Origin: an uncultured bacterium
GTDB lineage: Bacteria; Fidelibacterota; Marinisomatia; Marinisomatales; Marinisomataceae
NCBI GenBank assembly: GCA_905182795.1
Contig: CAJJCZ010000009.1
Span: 1-64,000, forward strand
Direction of reading: 5' to 3'
DNA: 64,000 bases
Numbering within the stretch: position 1 is the first letter of the stretch; the number at the start of each line of letters is the position of its first letter. The translations under genes and the position numbers were made by a program. The notes below the pieces were generated by a model. The model ran no database searches. It was not told where the DNA came from and was given only the letters and a program-made list of their open reading frames with translations. Positions 41,684 to 52,612 of this stretch are shown here, one piece after another.

Positions 41684-43771
41684 ATGTCTGCTGATTTAAA
41701 AACTGTAAGAAATATTGGAATTATGGCTCATGTAGACGCTGGTAAAACAACTCTAACTGAGAGAATGTTATATTATGCTGGAAAAACTCATAAAATTGGT
41801 GAGGTGCATGATGGTGCTGCTACTATGGACTGGATGGCTCAAGAGCAAGAAAGAGGCATTACTATTACTTCAGCTGCAACTACTTTTTATTGGGATAAAA
41901 ATCGTGTTAATCTAATTGATACTCCTGGTCACGTTGATTTTACTATGGAAGTAGAAAGATCGTTAAGAGTTCTTGATGGTGCTGTTGCAGTATTTTGTGC
42001 AGTTGCTGGAGTAGAACCTCAAAGTGAGACAGTTTGGAGACAGGCAACAAAATATAACGTACCTAGAATTGCATTTATTAATAAAATGGATAGAACGGGT
42101 GCAGATTTTTATAACGCAATAGATACTATGAAAAAACGCTTAGGCGCTAAACCGTTACCTGTTGCATTACCTATTGGTGATGGTGAAACTTTTAGAGGTA
42201 TTATAGATTTAACTACTATGAAAGCTATTGAATATAATGAAAGTACCCAAGGTGCTGAATTTGAATATATTGATATACCAGACGAATTATCAGAAGATGC
42301 AAACAAATGGAGAAATTTCTTAATTGAAGAAGTTGCTAGCTTTGAAGATGCATTAATGGAAAAATATTTAAATGAAGAAGAAATTTCTTCTGAAGAAATT
42401 AAAGCAGCTCTGAAAAAAGGATGCTTAGAAAATGCCTTTGTTCCTACTTTATGTGGTTCAGCCTTTAAAAATAAGGGAGTACAGAGAGTTTTAGACGCAG
42501 TTATTGATTTTTTACCATCTCCTGTAGATGTAGAAAGTATTGAAGGCTCTTCTGTTGATGATCCAGAAACAAAAATTATGATTAAAAACTCCACAGAAGG
42601 TCCATTTACTGCGCTTGCATTTAAAATTGCTACAGATCCTTTTGTAGGTAAGCTTACATATATCAGAGTTTATTCTGGTACATTAAAAAAAGGATCTTTT
42701 TGTATCAATTCAAATACTGGAGATAAACAAAGAATCTCAAGAATTCTACAAATGCATGCAAATAAAAGAGAAGAATTAGAAGAAGTAAAAGCTGGAGAGA
42801 TTGTAGCGGTAATTGGTTTAAAAAATGTCCGAACTGGGCATACATTATCAGAAAAAGGTGATGTAACGCTTGAATCTATGGAATTTCCAGAGCCAGTTGT
42901 TGCAGTTTCAATTGAACCTGTATCAAAAAGTGATCAAGATCAATTAGCAAAAGGAATGAATAAGCTAAGCGAAGAAGATCCTACTTTTAAAGTTAAAGTG
43001 GATAGTGAAACTGGTCAAACAGTCATATCAGGTATGGGAGAAGTTCATTTAGAAATAATTATCGATAGACTTAAAAGAGAATTTAATGTCAATGCTAATG
43101 TTGGAAAGCCTCAAGTTTCATTTAGGGAAGCGATTCAAAAATCTGTAGAAAAAGTTGATGAAAAATTTATCCGTCAATCTGGTGGTCGTGGTCAGTATGG
43201 TCATGTTGTTATTAATGTTAGACCAACAGAGCAAGGTGCTGGATATAAATTTATAAATAAGATTGTTGGTGGAGTTATTCCGAGAGAATATATTCCTGCA
43301 GTAGATGCTGGCATTCAAGAGCAATTAAAAAATGGTATACTACATGGATATCCTATTCCTGATGTTGAAGTAGAACTTGTTTATGGATCTTACCATGATG
43401 TAGATTCTTCTGAAATTGCTTTTAAGGTAGCTGGTTCACGAGCAATTAGAACTGCTTGTAAGCAAGCAAGTCCAATATTAATGGAGCCAATTATGGCTGT
43501 AGAAGCAACTACTCCAGACGACTATCTTGGAGATGTAATTGGTGATATCAATTCTAGAAGAGGTAAAGTTGAAAGCATGGAACAGCAAGGAGCAAATCAA
43601 AGTATTAAAGCCGCTGTGCCATTAAGCGAAATGTTTGGCTATGCAACAGACTTAAGATCCCTTTCTCAAGGTAGAGCAAATTTTCATATGGACTTTCAGC
43701 AATATGCTAAAGTTCCAGTATCAGTAGAAGAAAAATTAATGAAATCGCAATCAAAAAATGGAGCATCATAA
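41684..43771 (+). CDS. fusA: Elongation factor G
   Basis: [48 protein letters not shown]. Confidence 0.99.
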   Translation: MSADLKTVRNIGIMAHVDAGKTTLTERMLYYAGKTHKIGEVHDGAATMDWMAQEQERGITITSAATTFYWDKNRVNLIDTPGHVDFTMEVERSLRVLDGAVAVFCAVAGVEPQSETVWRQATKYNVPRIAFINKMDRTGADFYNAIDTMKKRLGAKPLPVALPIGDGETFRGIIDLTTMKAIEYNESTQGAEFEYIDIPDELSEDANKWRNFLIEEVASFEDALMEKYLNEEEISSEEIKAALKKGCLENAFVPTLCGSAFKNKGVQRVLDAVIDFLPSPVDVESIEGSSVDDPETKIMIKNSTEGPFTALAFKIATDPFVGKLTYIRVYSGTLKKGSFCINSNTGDKQRISRILQMHANKREELEEVKAGEIVAVIGLKNVRTGHTLSEKGDVTLESMEFPEPVVAVSIEPVSKSDQDQLAKGMNKLSEEDPTFKVKVDSETGQTVISGMGEVHLEIIIDRLKREFNVNANVGKPQVSFREAIQKSVEKVDEKFIRQSGGRGQYGHVVINVRPTEQGAGYKFINKIVGGVIPREYIPAVDAGIQEQLKNGILHGYPIPDVEVELVYGSYHDVDSSEIAFKVAGSRAIRTACKQASPILMEPIMAVEATTPDDYLGDVIGDINSRRGKVESMEQQGANQSIKAAVPLSEMFGYATDLRSLSQGRANFHMDFQQYAKVPVSVEEKLMKSQSKNGAS

Positions 43772-44079
43772 TGTCTAAAGATTTAATTAGAATATCTTTA
43801 AAAGCTTATGATCATAAGCTTTTAGACAAGTCTGCTGAAAAAATTATTAGAACGGCTAAGTCCACAGGTGCAATTATTTCTGGACCAATTCCTATGCCAA
43901 CTAAGAGAACTGTATATACTGTATTGAGATCACCGTTTGTTAATAAAAAATCGCGTGAACAATTTCAAACAAAAGTACATAAAAGAGTTGTAGATATTGT
44001 GAATTCTACTCCAAAAACTGTTGAATCTTTAATGAAGCTAGACTTACCGGCTGGTGTAGATATCGAGATTAGAGGATAA
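43771..44079 (+). CDS. rpsJ: 30S ribosomal protein S10
   Basis: [20 protein letters not shown]. Confidence 0.98.
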   Translation: MSKDLIRISLKAYDHKLLDKSAEKIIRTAKSTGAIISGPIPMPTKRTVYTVLRSPFVNKKSREQFQTKVHKRVVDIVNSTPKTVESLMKLDLPAGVDIEIRG

Positions 44080-44081
44080 GT

Positions 44082-44702
44082 ATGTACGGATTGATAGGTA
44101 AAAAAGTTAAAATGTCACAGATCTTCAATGATCAAGGTCATGTAGTTCCAGTTACTTTAGTAGAAGCTGGTCCATGTGTTGTTTCTCAGATCAAGACCAT
44201 TGATTCTGATGGATACAATTCTATACAGTTAGCTTTTGGTAAGAAGTCAAAAAGAAATACAAATAAACCTACAATAGGACATCTTAAAAAAGCAGATATT
44301 GAAAGTGCTAAAGTATTAGCTGAATTTGAATCATTAGATACTTTTGAATATAAATTAGGTCAAAAATTTGATTCTTCAATTTTTCATGTTGGAGAAATTG
44401 TTGATGTAAGAGCAAAATCGAAAGGTAAGGGTTTTGCCGGAGTTATTAAGAGACATAATTTTGCTACACAGGATGCTACTCACGGTAATAAACATACTCA
44501 GAGAGCTCCAGGTTCGATTGGACAAGCATCTTGGCCTTCAAGAGTGTTTAAGGGAATGAAAATGGCGGGTAGAAAAGGTTCTGGTAATGTTACCGCACAA
44601 AACCTTGAGATTGTAGATATCGATAAAGAAAATAATTTATTATACGTTAAAGGAGCTATTCCTGGTCCAAATAATACACCAGTGTTTATCTTAAAAAAAT
44701 GA
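44082..44702 (+). CDS. rplC: 50S ribosomal protein L3
   Basis: GLIGKKVKMSQIFNDQGHVVPVTLVEAGPCVV; GKGFAGVIKRHNF. Confidence 0.98.
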   Translation: MYGLIGKKVKMSQIFNDQGHVVPVTLVEAGPCVVSQIKTIDSDGYNSIQLAFGKKSKRNTNKPTIGHLKKADIESAKVLAEFESLDTFEYKLGQKFDSSIFHVGEIVDVRAKSKGKGFAGVIKRHNFATQDATHGNKHTQRAPGSIGQASWPSRVFKGMKMAGRKGSGNVTAQNLEIVDIDKENNLLYVKGAIPGPNNTPVFILKK

Positions 44703-45319
44703 AAATTAAATCAATAGATAGTAGTAAAGATTACAGCTTAAGTGATTCAGTATTTAAAGTGCCGATGAACGACCAGGTTGTTTATCAGTGTGTTATAGCA
44801 GAATTAACTAATGCTAGACAAGGAACTAGGTCTACAAAAAATAGATCTGCAGTTTCTGGTGGTGGTAAAAAACCATTTAAGCAAAAAGGCACAGGTAATG
44901 CTAGACAGGGGACCATTAGATCTCCTTTGAATAGAGGTGGTGGTGTTATTTTTGGTCCTAGTCCAACATATTATTTTAAAAAAGTAAATGCTAAGACAAA
45001 AAAATTAGCTTTTAAATGCGTTTTGTCGGAAAAAGTTAAAAATGACGCTTTAAAAGTGATTGATTCAATAGAATTAACAACAAATAAAACAAAAGATTTT
45101 GTTGGATTTTTAGAATCTAATAGTCTAGCTAATAAAAAGGTAACAATTGTGGTATCTGATGTGAACGATAATTTAAGATTAGCATCAAGAAATATTGAGC
45201 ATATAAAAATTGTAAAAGCATTATCATGTTCTGTGGCAGATTTAATGAATAATGATGCTTTACTATTCGATGCAAGTGCATTGGCTTTGATTTCAGAAAG
45301 ATTTGGAGATAAGAAATAA
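44699..45319 (+). CDS. rplD: 50S ribosomal protein L4
   Basis: ARQGTRSTKNRSAVSGGGKKPFKQKGTGNARQGTIRSPLNRGGGVIFGP. Confidence 0.98.
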   Translation: MKIKSIDSSKDYSLSDSVFKVPMNDQVVYQCVIAELTNARQGTRSTKNRSAVSGGGKKPFKQKGTGNARQGTIRSPLNRGGGVIFGPSPTYYFKKVNAKTKKLAFKCVLSEKVKNDALKVIDSIELTTNKTKDFVGFLESNSLANKKVTIVVSDVNDNLRLASRNIEHIKIVKALSCSVADLMNNDALLFDASALALISERFGDKK

Positions 45320-45321
45320 TT

Positions 45322-45633
45322 ATGAGTCATTTTTCACAAATTTTAATTCGTCCAATAGTGACAGAAAAAATGACATCTCTTCAAGAGTCTCAAAATAAGT
45401 ACGCATTTGAAGTCCCTTTAGAAGTAAATAAAATTGATATTAAGAAGGCTGTAGAAGAAAAATTTAAAGTTAAAGTCCTTAAAGTTGCTGTAAGCAATCG
45501 AAAAGGTAAGGCTAAGCAGATGACTGTAAAAAGCAATGGAAGAACAATTAGAACAAATGGATATACTAAACTAAAAAAGAGAGCTCTTGTAACACTCGTA
45601 GAGGGTTATAACATAGACTTATTTGGTGTGTAA
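45322..45633 (+). CDS. rplW: 50S ribosomal protein L23
   Basis: ILIRPIVTEKMTSLQESQNKYAFEV. Confidence 0.97.
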   Translation: MSHFSQILIRPIVTEKMTSLQESQNKYAFEVPLEVNKIDIKKAVEEKFKVKVLKVAVSNRKGKAKQMTVKSNGRTIRTNGYTKLKKRALVTLVEGYNIDLFGV

Positions 45634-45642
45634 ATATAAATT

Positions 45643-46470
45643 ATGGCAATAAGACAATTAAAACCAGTTACCCCAGCTTCAAGATTCACTTCTAAGCCAG
45701 ATTTTTCTGAAATTACTGTTAGTAAGCCTGAAAAATCATTGGTCAGAAAATTAAATAAGACTGGCGGTAGAAATAATAGAGGTCGTATTACTTCTCGTAG
45801 AAGAGGTGGTGGGCATAAACGTAGCTATAGATTAATAGATTTTAAAAGAAATAAATTTAATATTGATGGTAAAGTAGCAACTATTGAGTACGATCCAAAT
45901 AGAAGTGCATTTATTGCATTAATTCACTATGTAGATGGAGAAAAAAGATACATCGTACAACCAGACGGTTTAAAGGTTGGAGATGTGATAGTTTCTTCAG
46001 AAAAAGCAGAATTAAAAACTGGTAATGCTATGCAATTAAAAAATATTCCATCAGGTCAATTTGTACATAATATTGAATTATTCCCTGGTAAAGGGGCGCA
46101 AATGGCTAGAAGTGCAGGAACATATGTCCAAGTAATGGCTCATGACAATAACTATGTAACACTAAAAATGCCATCTGGAGAAGTTCGAATGGTTCTAGAT
46201 AAATGTTTAGCTACAATTGGTGTAGTTGGTAATAAGCAGCATGAATTAGTGCGTTCAGGTAAAGCAGGTCGATCAAGATGGCTTGGAAAACGTCCTAAAG
46301 TTAGAGGTGTAGCAATGAATCCTGTTGATCACCCTCATGGTGGTGGAGAAGGTAAGAGTTCAGGTGGAAGACATCCAGTGTCTCCTTGGGGTCAACCTAC
46401 TAAAGGTTTTAAGACTAGAAAGAAAAAGAAGAAGTCAAATGCTCTAATAGTAAAAAGGAGAAATGATTAA
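45643..46470 (+). CDS. rplB: 50S ribosomal protein L2
   Basis: [55 protein letters not shown]. Confidence 0.99.
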   Translation: MAIRQLKPVTPASRFTSKPDFSEITVSKPEKSLVRKLNKTGGRNNRGRITSRRRGGGHKRSYRLIDFKRNKFNIDGKVATIEYDPNRSAFIALIHYVDGEKRYIVQPDGLKVGDVIVSSEKAELKTGNAMQLKNIPSGQFVHNIELFPGKGAQMARSAGTYVQVMAHDNNYVTLKMPSGEVRMVLDKCLATIGVVGNKQHELVRSGKAGRSRWLGKRPKVRGVAMNPVDHPHGGGEGKSSGGRHPVSPWGQPTKGFKTRKKKKKSNALIVKRRND

Positions 46471-46739
46471 TGTCTAGATCTGTTAGAAAAGGGCCTCATA
46501 TTGATGTCAAATTATTAAAAAAAGTTGATAAAATGAACGGTTCAGCAAAGAAAGGTGCTATCAAAACATGGGCAAGAAATTCTGTAATTGTACCAGATTT
46601 TGTAGGACATACTTTTGCTGTACATAATGGCAATAAATTTATACCTGTTTTTATTACAGAGAATATGGTCGGTCATAAATTAGGAGAATTTTCTCCTACA
46701 AGAACATTTAGAATGCATTCAGGAGATAGGAAGAAATAA
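46470..46739 (+). CDS. rpsS: 30S ribosomal protein S19
   Basis: [35 protein letters not shown]. Confidence 0.98.
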   Translation: MSRSVRKGPHIDVKLLKKVDKMNGSAKKGAIKTWARNSVIVPDFVGHTFAVHNGNKFIPVFITENMVGHKLGEFSPTRTFRMHSGDRKK

Positions 46740-47071
46740 TGGATATTACTTCAAGATGTAACAGTGTAAAACATTCGCCAAAAAAGCTAAGAAAAGTAGC
46801 TAATTGTGTGCGTGGATTAAATGTAAATAAGGCATTATCTTCTTTAAGACATATGGATGAAAAGGGTGCGCAAATTATTGAAAATACATTATCTTCTGCT
46901 ATTGCTAATGCTGGAAATACAGAAAATTTTGATAAAGATATGAATGAAGTTATAATAAAGACTATCACTGTAGATGAAGGTCCATCACAAAAAAGATTTA
47001 GAGCGAGAGCTCAAGGTAGAGCAAATAAGATTATAAAGAGAACAAGTCACTTAAAAATAGTTATAGGATAA
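46739..47071 (+). CDS. rplV: 50S ribosomal protein L22
   Basis: L22 pattern; VDEGPSQKRFRARAQGRANKIIKRTSHLKIVI. Confidence 0.97.
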   Translation: MDITSRCNSVKHSPKKLRKVANCVRGLNVNKALSSLRHMDEKGAQIIENTLSSAIANAGNTENFDKDMNEVIIKTITVDEGPSQKRFRARAQGRANKIIKRTSHLKIVIG

Positions 47072-47074
47072 TTA

Positions 47075-47713
47075 ATGGGACAGAAAACACATCCAGTAGG
47101 TTTAAGATTACAGCTCACTAAGAATTGGAGCTCTAATTGGTTTCCAAAGAAAGGTGCTTATGCGACTGATCTTGCAGAAGACATTAAATTGAGAAAATAT
47201 TTAAAAAAGAGATTGCAAGACGCTTCAGTTGCAGGGGTTAATATTGAAAGAACTTCACAAGCAATTACTGTTACTATTCATACAGCTAGACCTGGTATTG
47301 TTATTGGTCGAGGTGGAGAAGAGGTTTCAAGACTTAAAAAAGAAGTTTCAAAGCTGTGTAATACGGATGATATTCATTTGAATATAAGTGAAGTAAAAAG
47401 ACCTGAATTAAATGCAGAGTTAGTAGGTCAAAATATTGCTAATCAATTAATAAAGAAAATGGCTTACAGAAGAGTTATGAATAAAACTATGCAATCTACC
47501 ATGAGAATGGGAGCAGAAGGCATTAGAGTTAATGTCGCTGGAAGATTGGGTGGAAGTGAAATTGCTAGATCTGAAAGATTTATGGATGGTAGAGTTCCAT
47601 TGCATACTCTTAGAGCAGATATTGACTATGCTCTAGTAGAGGCTCATACAACATATGGTATTATAGGAATTAAAGTTTGGATTTGTAATGGATTTTCAAA
47701 GGCTAAAAAATAA
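47075..47713 (+). CDS. rpsC: 30S ribosomal protein S3
   Basis: [42 protein letters not shown]. Confidence 0.98.
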   Translation: MGQKTHPVGLRLQLTKNWSSNWFPKKGAYATDLAEDIKLRKYLKKRLQDASVAGVNIERTSQAITVTIHTARPGIVIGRGGEEVSRLKKEVSKLCNTDDIHLNISEVKRPELNAELVGQNIANQLIKKMAYRRVMNKTMQSTMRMGAEGIRVNVAGRLGGSEIARSERFMDGRVPLHTLRADIDYALVEAHTTYGIIGIKVWICNGFSKAKK

Positions 47714-48135
47714 TGTTAGAACCTAAAAAAATTAAATATAGAAAAGTCCACAGAGGTAATCGAAAAGGTATGGCAAAAGGTGGTACTGAAGTCAGTTTTG
47801 GTAGCTATGGATTAAAAGCAATGGAATCAGGCTGGGTTACAGCCAGACAAATTGAGGCTACTAGAATTTCAATATCTAGACGAGTAAGAAAGTTAGGTAG
47901 AATGTGGATTAGGATTTTTCCAGATAAGCCAATTACAGCAAAGCCAATGGAAACAAGAATGGGTAAAGGAAAAGGATCTCCAGAATATTGGGTAGCAAAT
48001 GTAAGACCTGGTAGGATTTTATTTGAAGTAGAGGGTATTCCTAAAGATGTAGCCCAAGAAGCATTTAGAATTGCTGGAAATAAATTAGCAATCAAAACAA
48101 AATTAGTTGCAAAAAGAGGATTACATGAAGATTAA
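47713..48135 (+). CDS. rplP: 50S ribosomal protein L16
   Basis: [44 protein letters not shown]. Confidence 0.99.
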   Translation: MLEPKKIKYRKVHRGNRKGMAKGGTEVSFGSYGLKAMESGWVTARQIEATRISISRRVRKLGRMWIRIFPDKPITAKPMETRMGKGKGSPEYWVANVRPGRILFEVEGIPKDVAQEAFRIAGNKLAIKTKLVAKRGLHED

Positions 48136-48334
48136 TGACTTAAGAAAATTGTCTGATAAAGATTTATTGTCACGTTTAACTGATAATAGAGAAAGCTTAC
48201 AAAAATGTCGCTTTCAAAAATCAATTCAACAATTAGAGGATTATAAAGTATTGTCTGACCTAAGAAAAGAGAATGCTAGAATTAATACTATATTAAAAGA
48301 AAAAACCTTAGATAAGGGAAATATTGATGGATAG
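48125..48334 (+). CDS. rpmC: 50S ribosomal protein L29
   Basis: [25 protein letters not shown]...[15 protein letters not shown] 48125 preferred over 48107. Confidence 0.93.
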   Translation: MKINDLRKLSDKDLLSRLTDNRESLQKCRFQKSIQQLEDYKVLSDLRKENARINTILKEKTLDKGNIDG

Positions 48335-48581
48335 AAATACGCAAAAATTAGTGGGCACAGTTGTTTCTGATGCTATGGATAAAACTGTAGTAGTTAGTGT
48401 AGATAGGCTTGTGAAGCATAAGCTTTATAAAAAATATATGAAAAGATCAAAGAAATATTATGCTCATGATGAAAATAATACCTTTAAAAAAGGTGATATA
48501 GTAGAGCTTTTAGCGAATAAGCCTTTAAGTAAATTAAAAAGATGGCGTACATCTAAATTAGTTAAGAACGGAAATAAATAG
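48327..48581 (+). CDS. rpsQ: 30S ribosomal protein S17
   Basis: [49 protein letters not shown]. Confidence 0.96.
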   Translation: MDRNTQKLVGTVVSDAMDKTVVVSVDRLVKHKLYKKYMKRSKKYYAHDENNTFKKGDIVELLANKPLSKLKRWRTSKLVKNGNK

Positions 48582-48949
48582 TGGTACAAGCAGAAACAAG
48601 ATTAAAAGTAGCTGATAACTCTGGAGCAAAAATAGTACAATGCTTTAAAGTTTTGGGTGGATCAAAAAAGAGATATGCTAGTATCGGTGATGTTATTGTA
48701 GTAGCTGTTAAATCTTCTACTCCTGGTGGCATGGTTAAAAAAGGAGAGGTTGCTCGAGCTGTAGTAGTTAGAGTAAAGAAAGAAGTAAGAAGAAAAGATG
48801 GGTCTTATATTAGATTCGATGATAATGCCGCAGTTATTTTAAATGCTCAAAATGAACCAAAAGGCACTAGAATATTTGGTCCAGTAGCAAGAGAATTAAG
48901 AGAAGGTGGTTATATGAAAATTATTTCAATGGCACCGGAGGTTTTATAA
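48581..48949 (+). CDS. rplN: 50S ribosomal protein L14 (GTG start)
   Basis: [43 protein letters not shown]. Confidence 0.98.
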   Translation: MVQAETRLKVADNSGAKIVQCFKVLGGSKKRYASIGDVIVVAVKSSTPGGMVKKGEVARAVVVRVKKEVRRKDGSYIRFDDNAAVILNAQNEPKGTRIFGPVARELREGGYMKIISMAPEVL

Positions 48950-49254
48950 TGAAAATTAAGAAAAATATGATGGTAAAAGTAGTAGCTGGAAACTTTAAAG
49001 GACTTTCAGGTAAAGTGCTTAAGGTTATACCTGAAAATCAAAGAGCTTATGTTGAGGGAGTTGCTTTAACAAAAAGAACTCTAAAGCCTTCTCAGGAAAA
49101 TCCAAAAGGCGGATTTACAGAAAGAGAAAGATCTTTGCATGTTTCAAATTTAATGGCTTTAGAGAGCGATAAAGCTTCTAGAATTGGATTTAAAGTATTG
49201 GAAGATAAATCAAAAGTAAGAGTTTCAAAAAGATCTGGTAAGGAATTAGGTTAA
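48949..49254 (+). CDS. rplX: 50S ribosomal protein L24
   Basis: [34 protein letters not shown]. Confidence 0.97.
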   Translation: MKIKKNMMVKVVAGNFKGLSGKVLKVIPENQRAYVEGVALTKRTLKPSQENPKGGFTERERSLHVSNLMALESDKASRIGFKVLEDKSKVRVSKRSGKELG

Positions 49255-49259
49255 AATCC

Positions 49260-49847
49260 ATGGCAACAAATTATAAGAAAAAATATTTAGATGAAGTTAG
49301 ACCTCATTTGATGAAGGCTTTTAATTTAAGTACTGTTATGCAAGTACCTAAAATTGAAAAAATTACATTAAATATTGGTTTAGGTAATGCAAAAGAGAAT
49401 AAGAAAGCTCTACAATCAGCTCTCGATGAACTAATGTTGATTACTGGTCAAAAACCAGTTATTACAAAAGCAAAAAAAGATGTTTCTAATTTTAAAATTA
49501 GAAAAGGCTTTCCTGTTGGATGTAAGGTCACTTTACGTAGAGAGCATATGTATGAATTTTTAGAAAGATTATGTGCAGTTGCTCTTCCGAGAACAAGAGA
49601 TTTCAGAGGATTGTCTAATAAGTCATTTGATGGGCAAGGTAACTACAGTTTTGGAATTAAAGAGCAAATTGTATTTGCAGAAATTGACTATGATAAGGTT
49701 GATTCTATTACAGGAATGGATGTTATCATTACTACATCAGCTGATAATGATGAAATATCTTATGAGTTGTTACGATCTATGGGAATGCCAATTAGAGAGA
49801 AAAAAGTATTAACAGATAATAACTTAGACAAGGAAGATAATGGCTAA
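49260..49847 (+). CDS. rplE: 50S ribosomal protein L5
   Basis: [67 protein letters not shown]. Confidence 0.98.
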   Translation: MATNYKKKYLDEVRPHLMKAFNLSTVMQVPKIEKITLNIGLGNAKENKKALQSALDELMLITGQKPVITKAKKDVSNFKIRKGFPVGCKVTLRREHMYEFLERLCAVALPRTRDFRGLSNKSFDGQGNYSFGIKEQIVFAEIDYDKVDSITGMDVIITTSADNDEISYELLRSMGMPIREKKVLTDNNLDKEDNG

Positions 49848-50145
49848 AAAATCTAAAGTTGTAAGAGAAAATCACTTAATGAAAAAAGTTAAAAAATATG
49901 ATGCTCTAAGAACAGAGTTAAGAGGTTTAATTAAAAATATTAATACTCCAGAAGATGAAAAAATGAAAGCTATAGAGAGGCTTCAAAAGCTTCCTAGAAG
50001 TTCAAGTCGTACTCGTTTAACCAATAGATGTGCGGTATCTGGAAGACCAACAGGTTATATGAGAAAATTTGGTTTATCAAGAATAACTTTTAGAGAATTA
50101 GCGTTAAAAGGTGAACTGCCTGGCGTAACTAAGGCCAGTTGGTAA
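49840..50145 (+). CDS. rpsN: 30S ribosomal protein S14 (long, Cys-poor type)
   Basis: [52 protein letters not shown]. Confidence 0.98.
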   Translation: MAKKSKVVRENHLMKKVKKYDALRTELRGLIKNINTPEDEKMKAIERLQKLPRSSSRTRLTNRCAVSGRPTGYMRKFGLSRITFRELALKGELPGVTKASW

Positions 50146-50157
50146 GGAGAATATTTT

Positions 50158-50556
50158 ATGTCAATGACAGATCCAATAGCAGATTTTTGTACAAGAATAA
50201 GAAACGGTTATTCATCTCAAAAGAGATGGGTAGACGTACCTTCTTCACTTCTGAAAAAAAGAATAGCAGTTGTATTGAAGGAAGAAGGGTATATCGATAA
50301 TGTTGTTTTTGTAAGCAAGGAAGATAAGAAAGAAGATATTAGAGTATTTTTGAGATATCACAACGAATCTCCAGCAATTACAACAATTGAAAAAATTAGT
50401 AAACCTGGAAAAAGAGTTTATGTAGCATCGGATGAAATTCCTAGAGTATTGAATGGATTAGGAATTAGTGTAATCTCATCTTCAAAAGGTGTGATTAGTA
50501 ATAAAGTAGCAAGAGAATTAAAAGTTGGAGGAGAGTTGCTTTGCAACGTTTGGTAA
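50158..50556 (+). CDS. rpsH: 30S ribosomal protein S8
   Basis: MTDPIADFCTRIRNGY; GLGISVISSSKGVISNKVARELKVGGELLCNVW. Confidence 0.98.
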   Translation: MSMTDPIADFCTRIRNGYSSQKRWVDVPSSLLKKRIAVVLKEEGYIDNVVFVSKEDKKEDIRVFLRYHNESPAITTIEKISKPGKRVYVASDEIPRVLNGLGISVISSSKGVISNKVARELKVGGELLCNVW

Positions 50557-50557
50557 T

Positions 50558-51109
50558 ATGTCAAGAATAGGAAATAACGTAATTAGAATACCAGAAGGTG
50601 TAAAAATAGAAAATAATACTCAGCACCTATCAGTGACAGGGCCTAAGGGTCAATTGTCAGTTGATATTTGCGAAGAAGTAACAATAAAAATTGAAGATAA
50701 TGGCGTCTCTGTATCAAGAAAAGCAGAAGACAAAGTTTCAAGATCTATGCATGGTACAACCAGACAATTGATTTCTAATGCTGTTGAAGGAGTTACTAAT
50801 GGATTCTCTAAGCATTTAGAAATTATAGGAGTTGGTTATAATGCTAAATCTCAAAATAATAGAGTGATTTTACAATTAGGTTTTTCTCATGATATTATTT
50901 TTGATTTACCTGAAGGTATTGAAGCAATTTCTGAAGGTAAGAAAAATGAAAAATTGGAGATTAAAGGTATAAGTAAACAAGTTGTAGGTCAAGTAGCTGC
51001 AAAAATAAGATCTCTAAGAAAGCCTGAGCCTTACAAAGGAAAAGGAATTAGATATAAAGATGAATATGTTCGTTCAAAACAAGGTAAAACTGTTGGAGGG
51101 GGCGACTAA
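50558..51109 (+). CDS. rplF: 50S ribosomal protein L6
   Basis: MSRIGNNVIRIPEGVKIE; RSLRKPEPYKGKGIRYKDEYVRSKQGKT; ATG 50558 preferred over 50525. Confidence 0.97.
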   Translation: MSRIGNNVIRIPEGVKIENNTQHLSVTGPKGQLSVDICEEVTIKIEDNGVSVSRKAEDKVSRSMHGTTRQLISNAVEGVTNGFSKHLEIIGVGYNAKSQNNRVILQLGFSHDIIFDLPEGIEAISEGKKNEKLEIKGISKQVVGQVAAKIRSLRKPEPYKGKGIRYKDEYVRSKQGKTVGGGD

Positions 51110-51469
51110 ATGAGAAAGTTAAAATTAAAAAAAGAACAATACTTAAGAAGAAGAAAAAGATCAAAAAAACCTTTTCCAGTAAAAGGCGATTATAGGTTGT
51201 GTGTTTATAAGAGCGCTAGACATATAGAAGCACAAATTATTGATGATTTTAATCAGACTACTTTAGTAGCTGCTTCTTCAAAAGAAAAGGCTTATGCAAA
51301 AGAGAAGGTTAATAAAACTGAATTAGCATCACTTATTGGAAAGTCTTTATCTGAGAGAGCAAAAGTTAAAAAAGTTAAAAAAGTATACTTTGATAGAAAC
51401 GGTTTTAGATATCACGGAAGAGTGAAATCTTTTGCCGAAGCTTCTAGAAAAGGTGGACTAGAATTTTAA
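51110..51469 (+). CDS. rplR: 50S ribosomal protein L18
   Basis: YRLCVYKSARHIEAQIIDDFNQTTLVAASS; FDRNGFRYHGRVKSFAEASRKGGLEF. Confidence 0.97.
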   Translation: MRKLKLKKEQYLRRRKRSKKPFPVKGDYRLCVYKSARHIEAQIIDDFNQTTLVAASSKEKAYAKEKVNKTELASLIGKSLSERAKVKKVKKVYFDRNGFRYHGRVKSFAEASRKGGLEF

Positions 51470-51482
51470 AATTGGAGAATAA

Positions 51483-51989
51483 ATGAGTATGATTAACTAT
51501 TCAGAACTGGATTTAAAAGAAGAATCCGTTATAAGAATTAACAGAGTTGCAAAAGTTAATTCTCGCGGAAAAAGATTCAGCTTTTCAACTTTGGTTGTTA
51601 TCGGAGACGGTAAAAACCATGTTGGTATTGGATCAGGAAAAGCTAATGAAGTGGTTGTATCAATCACTAAAGCTAAAGATGATGCAAAGCAAAATCTAGT
51701 TAAGGTTCCTGTGTACAATTATACTATTCCCCATGAGATTATAGGTAAACATGGTGCAAGTAGAGTATTGTTAAAGCCAGCCCCATTCGGAACAGGTATT
51801 ATAGCCGGCGCCGGAGTAAGATTGATTATGGAACAGGTTGGTATCAATAACATTTATTCAAAAGTTCTAGGATCACATAACCCTATGAATGTTGCTAAAG
51901 CTGTAATGAATGCTTTAACAAGTTTGCAGGATGTTAGAGTTGTTGCTAAGAAAAGAGGCAAAACACCACAAACATTATTCGAGATTTAA
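51483..51989 (+). CDS. rpsE: 30S ribosomal protein S5
   Basis: RINRVAKVNSRGKRFSFSTLVVIGDGKNHVGIGSGKANEV. Confidence 0.98.
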   Translation: MSMINYSELDLKEESVIRINRVAKVNSRGKRFSFSTLVVIGDGKNHVGIGSGKANEVVVSITKAKDDAKQNLVKVPVYNYTIPHEIIGKHGASRVLLKPAPFGTGIIAGAGVRLIMEQVGINNIYSKVLGSHNPMNVAKAVMNALTSLQDVRVVAKKRGKTPQTLFEI

Positions 51990-51992
51990 AAA

Positions 51993-52181
51993 ATGGCTAA
52001 AAAACAAATTAAAATTACACAAATCAAAAGTAGAATTGGTTACTCAAAAAAAGCTAAAGCTACTCTTGATGCATTAGGTCTTAGAAGAATGAATAAAACA
52101 GTTGTTCTAGATCTAAATGATGCAATAAATGGAATGGTAAAAAAGATAGATTATCTAGTTAAGGTTGAGGAAGTAAAATAA
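51993..52181 (+). CDS. rpmD: 50S ribosomal protein L30
   Basis: KITQIKSRIGYSKKAKATLDALGLRRMNKTVVL. Confidence 0.96.
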   Translation: MAKKQIKITQIKSRIGYSKKAKATLDALGLRRMNKTVVLDLNDAINGMVKKIDYLVKVEEVK

Positions 52182-52612
52182 TGAAATTAGTAAAACCTAT
52201 TAAAGCTACAAAAAACTCTAAGAGAGTTGGTAGAGGACCCGGTTCTGGTTTAGGAAAAACTGCCGGAAGAGGTCATAATGGAGCAGGATCAAGAAGTGGT
52301 TTTAAGCACAGATATTGGTTTGAAGGAGGTCAAGTACCTCTTCATAGAAGAGTTCCAACTAGAGGATTTAATAATTCTAATTTTGCAAAGTCATATGAAA
52401 TTGTAAACCTTTCTCAAATTGCTAAAATTAAATCAAAGAAGATTGATTCCGAGGTTTTATTAGCAAAAGGATTAATCTCTTCAAATTTTGTTGCTGTAAA
52501 AATTCTTGGTAATGGAGATATTGATAAAGCTTACAATGTTACTGCATCAGCATTTAGTGCATCTGCAGTTAAGAAAATTGAAGAAGCAGGTGGAAAGGTT
52601 ACCGTTCAGTGA
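52181..52612 (+). CDS. rplO: 50S ribosomal protein L15
   Basis: KRVGRGPGSGLGKTAGRGHNGAGSRSGFKHRYWFEGGQVPLHRRVPTRGF. Confidence 0.98.
   Translation: MKLVKPIKATKNSKRVGRGPGSGLGKTAGRGHNGAGSRSGFKHRYWFEGGQVPLHRRVPTRGFNNSNFAKSYEIVNLSQIAKIKSKKIDSEVLLAKGLISSNFVAVKILGNGDIDKAYNVTASAFSASAVKKIEEAGGKVTVQ

Noticed and set aside
42109-42594. 161-aa minus-strand ORF antisense to fusA
   Set aside because: Antisense to a highly conserved gene; composition mirrors the sense codons, with no recognizable motif.
44971-45330. 119-aa minus-strand ORF antisense to rplD
   Set aside because: Spurious antisense frame; no motif or independent regulatory signal.
49573-49812. 79-aa + strand ORF inside rplE
   Set aside because: Out-of-frame overlap of a conserved ribosomal protein gene with no recognizable domain.
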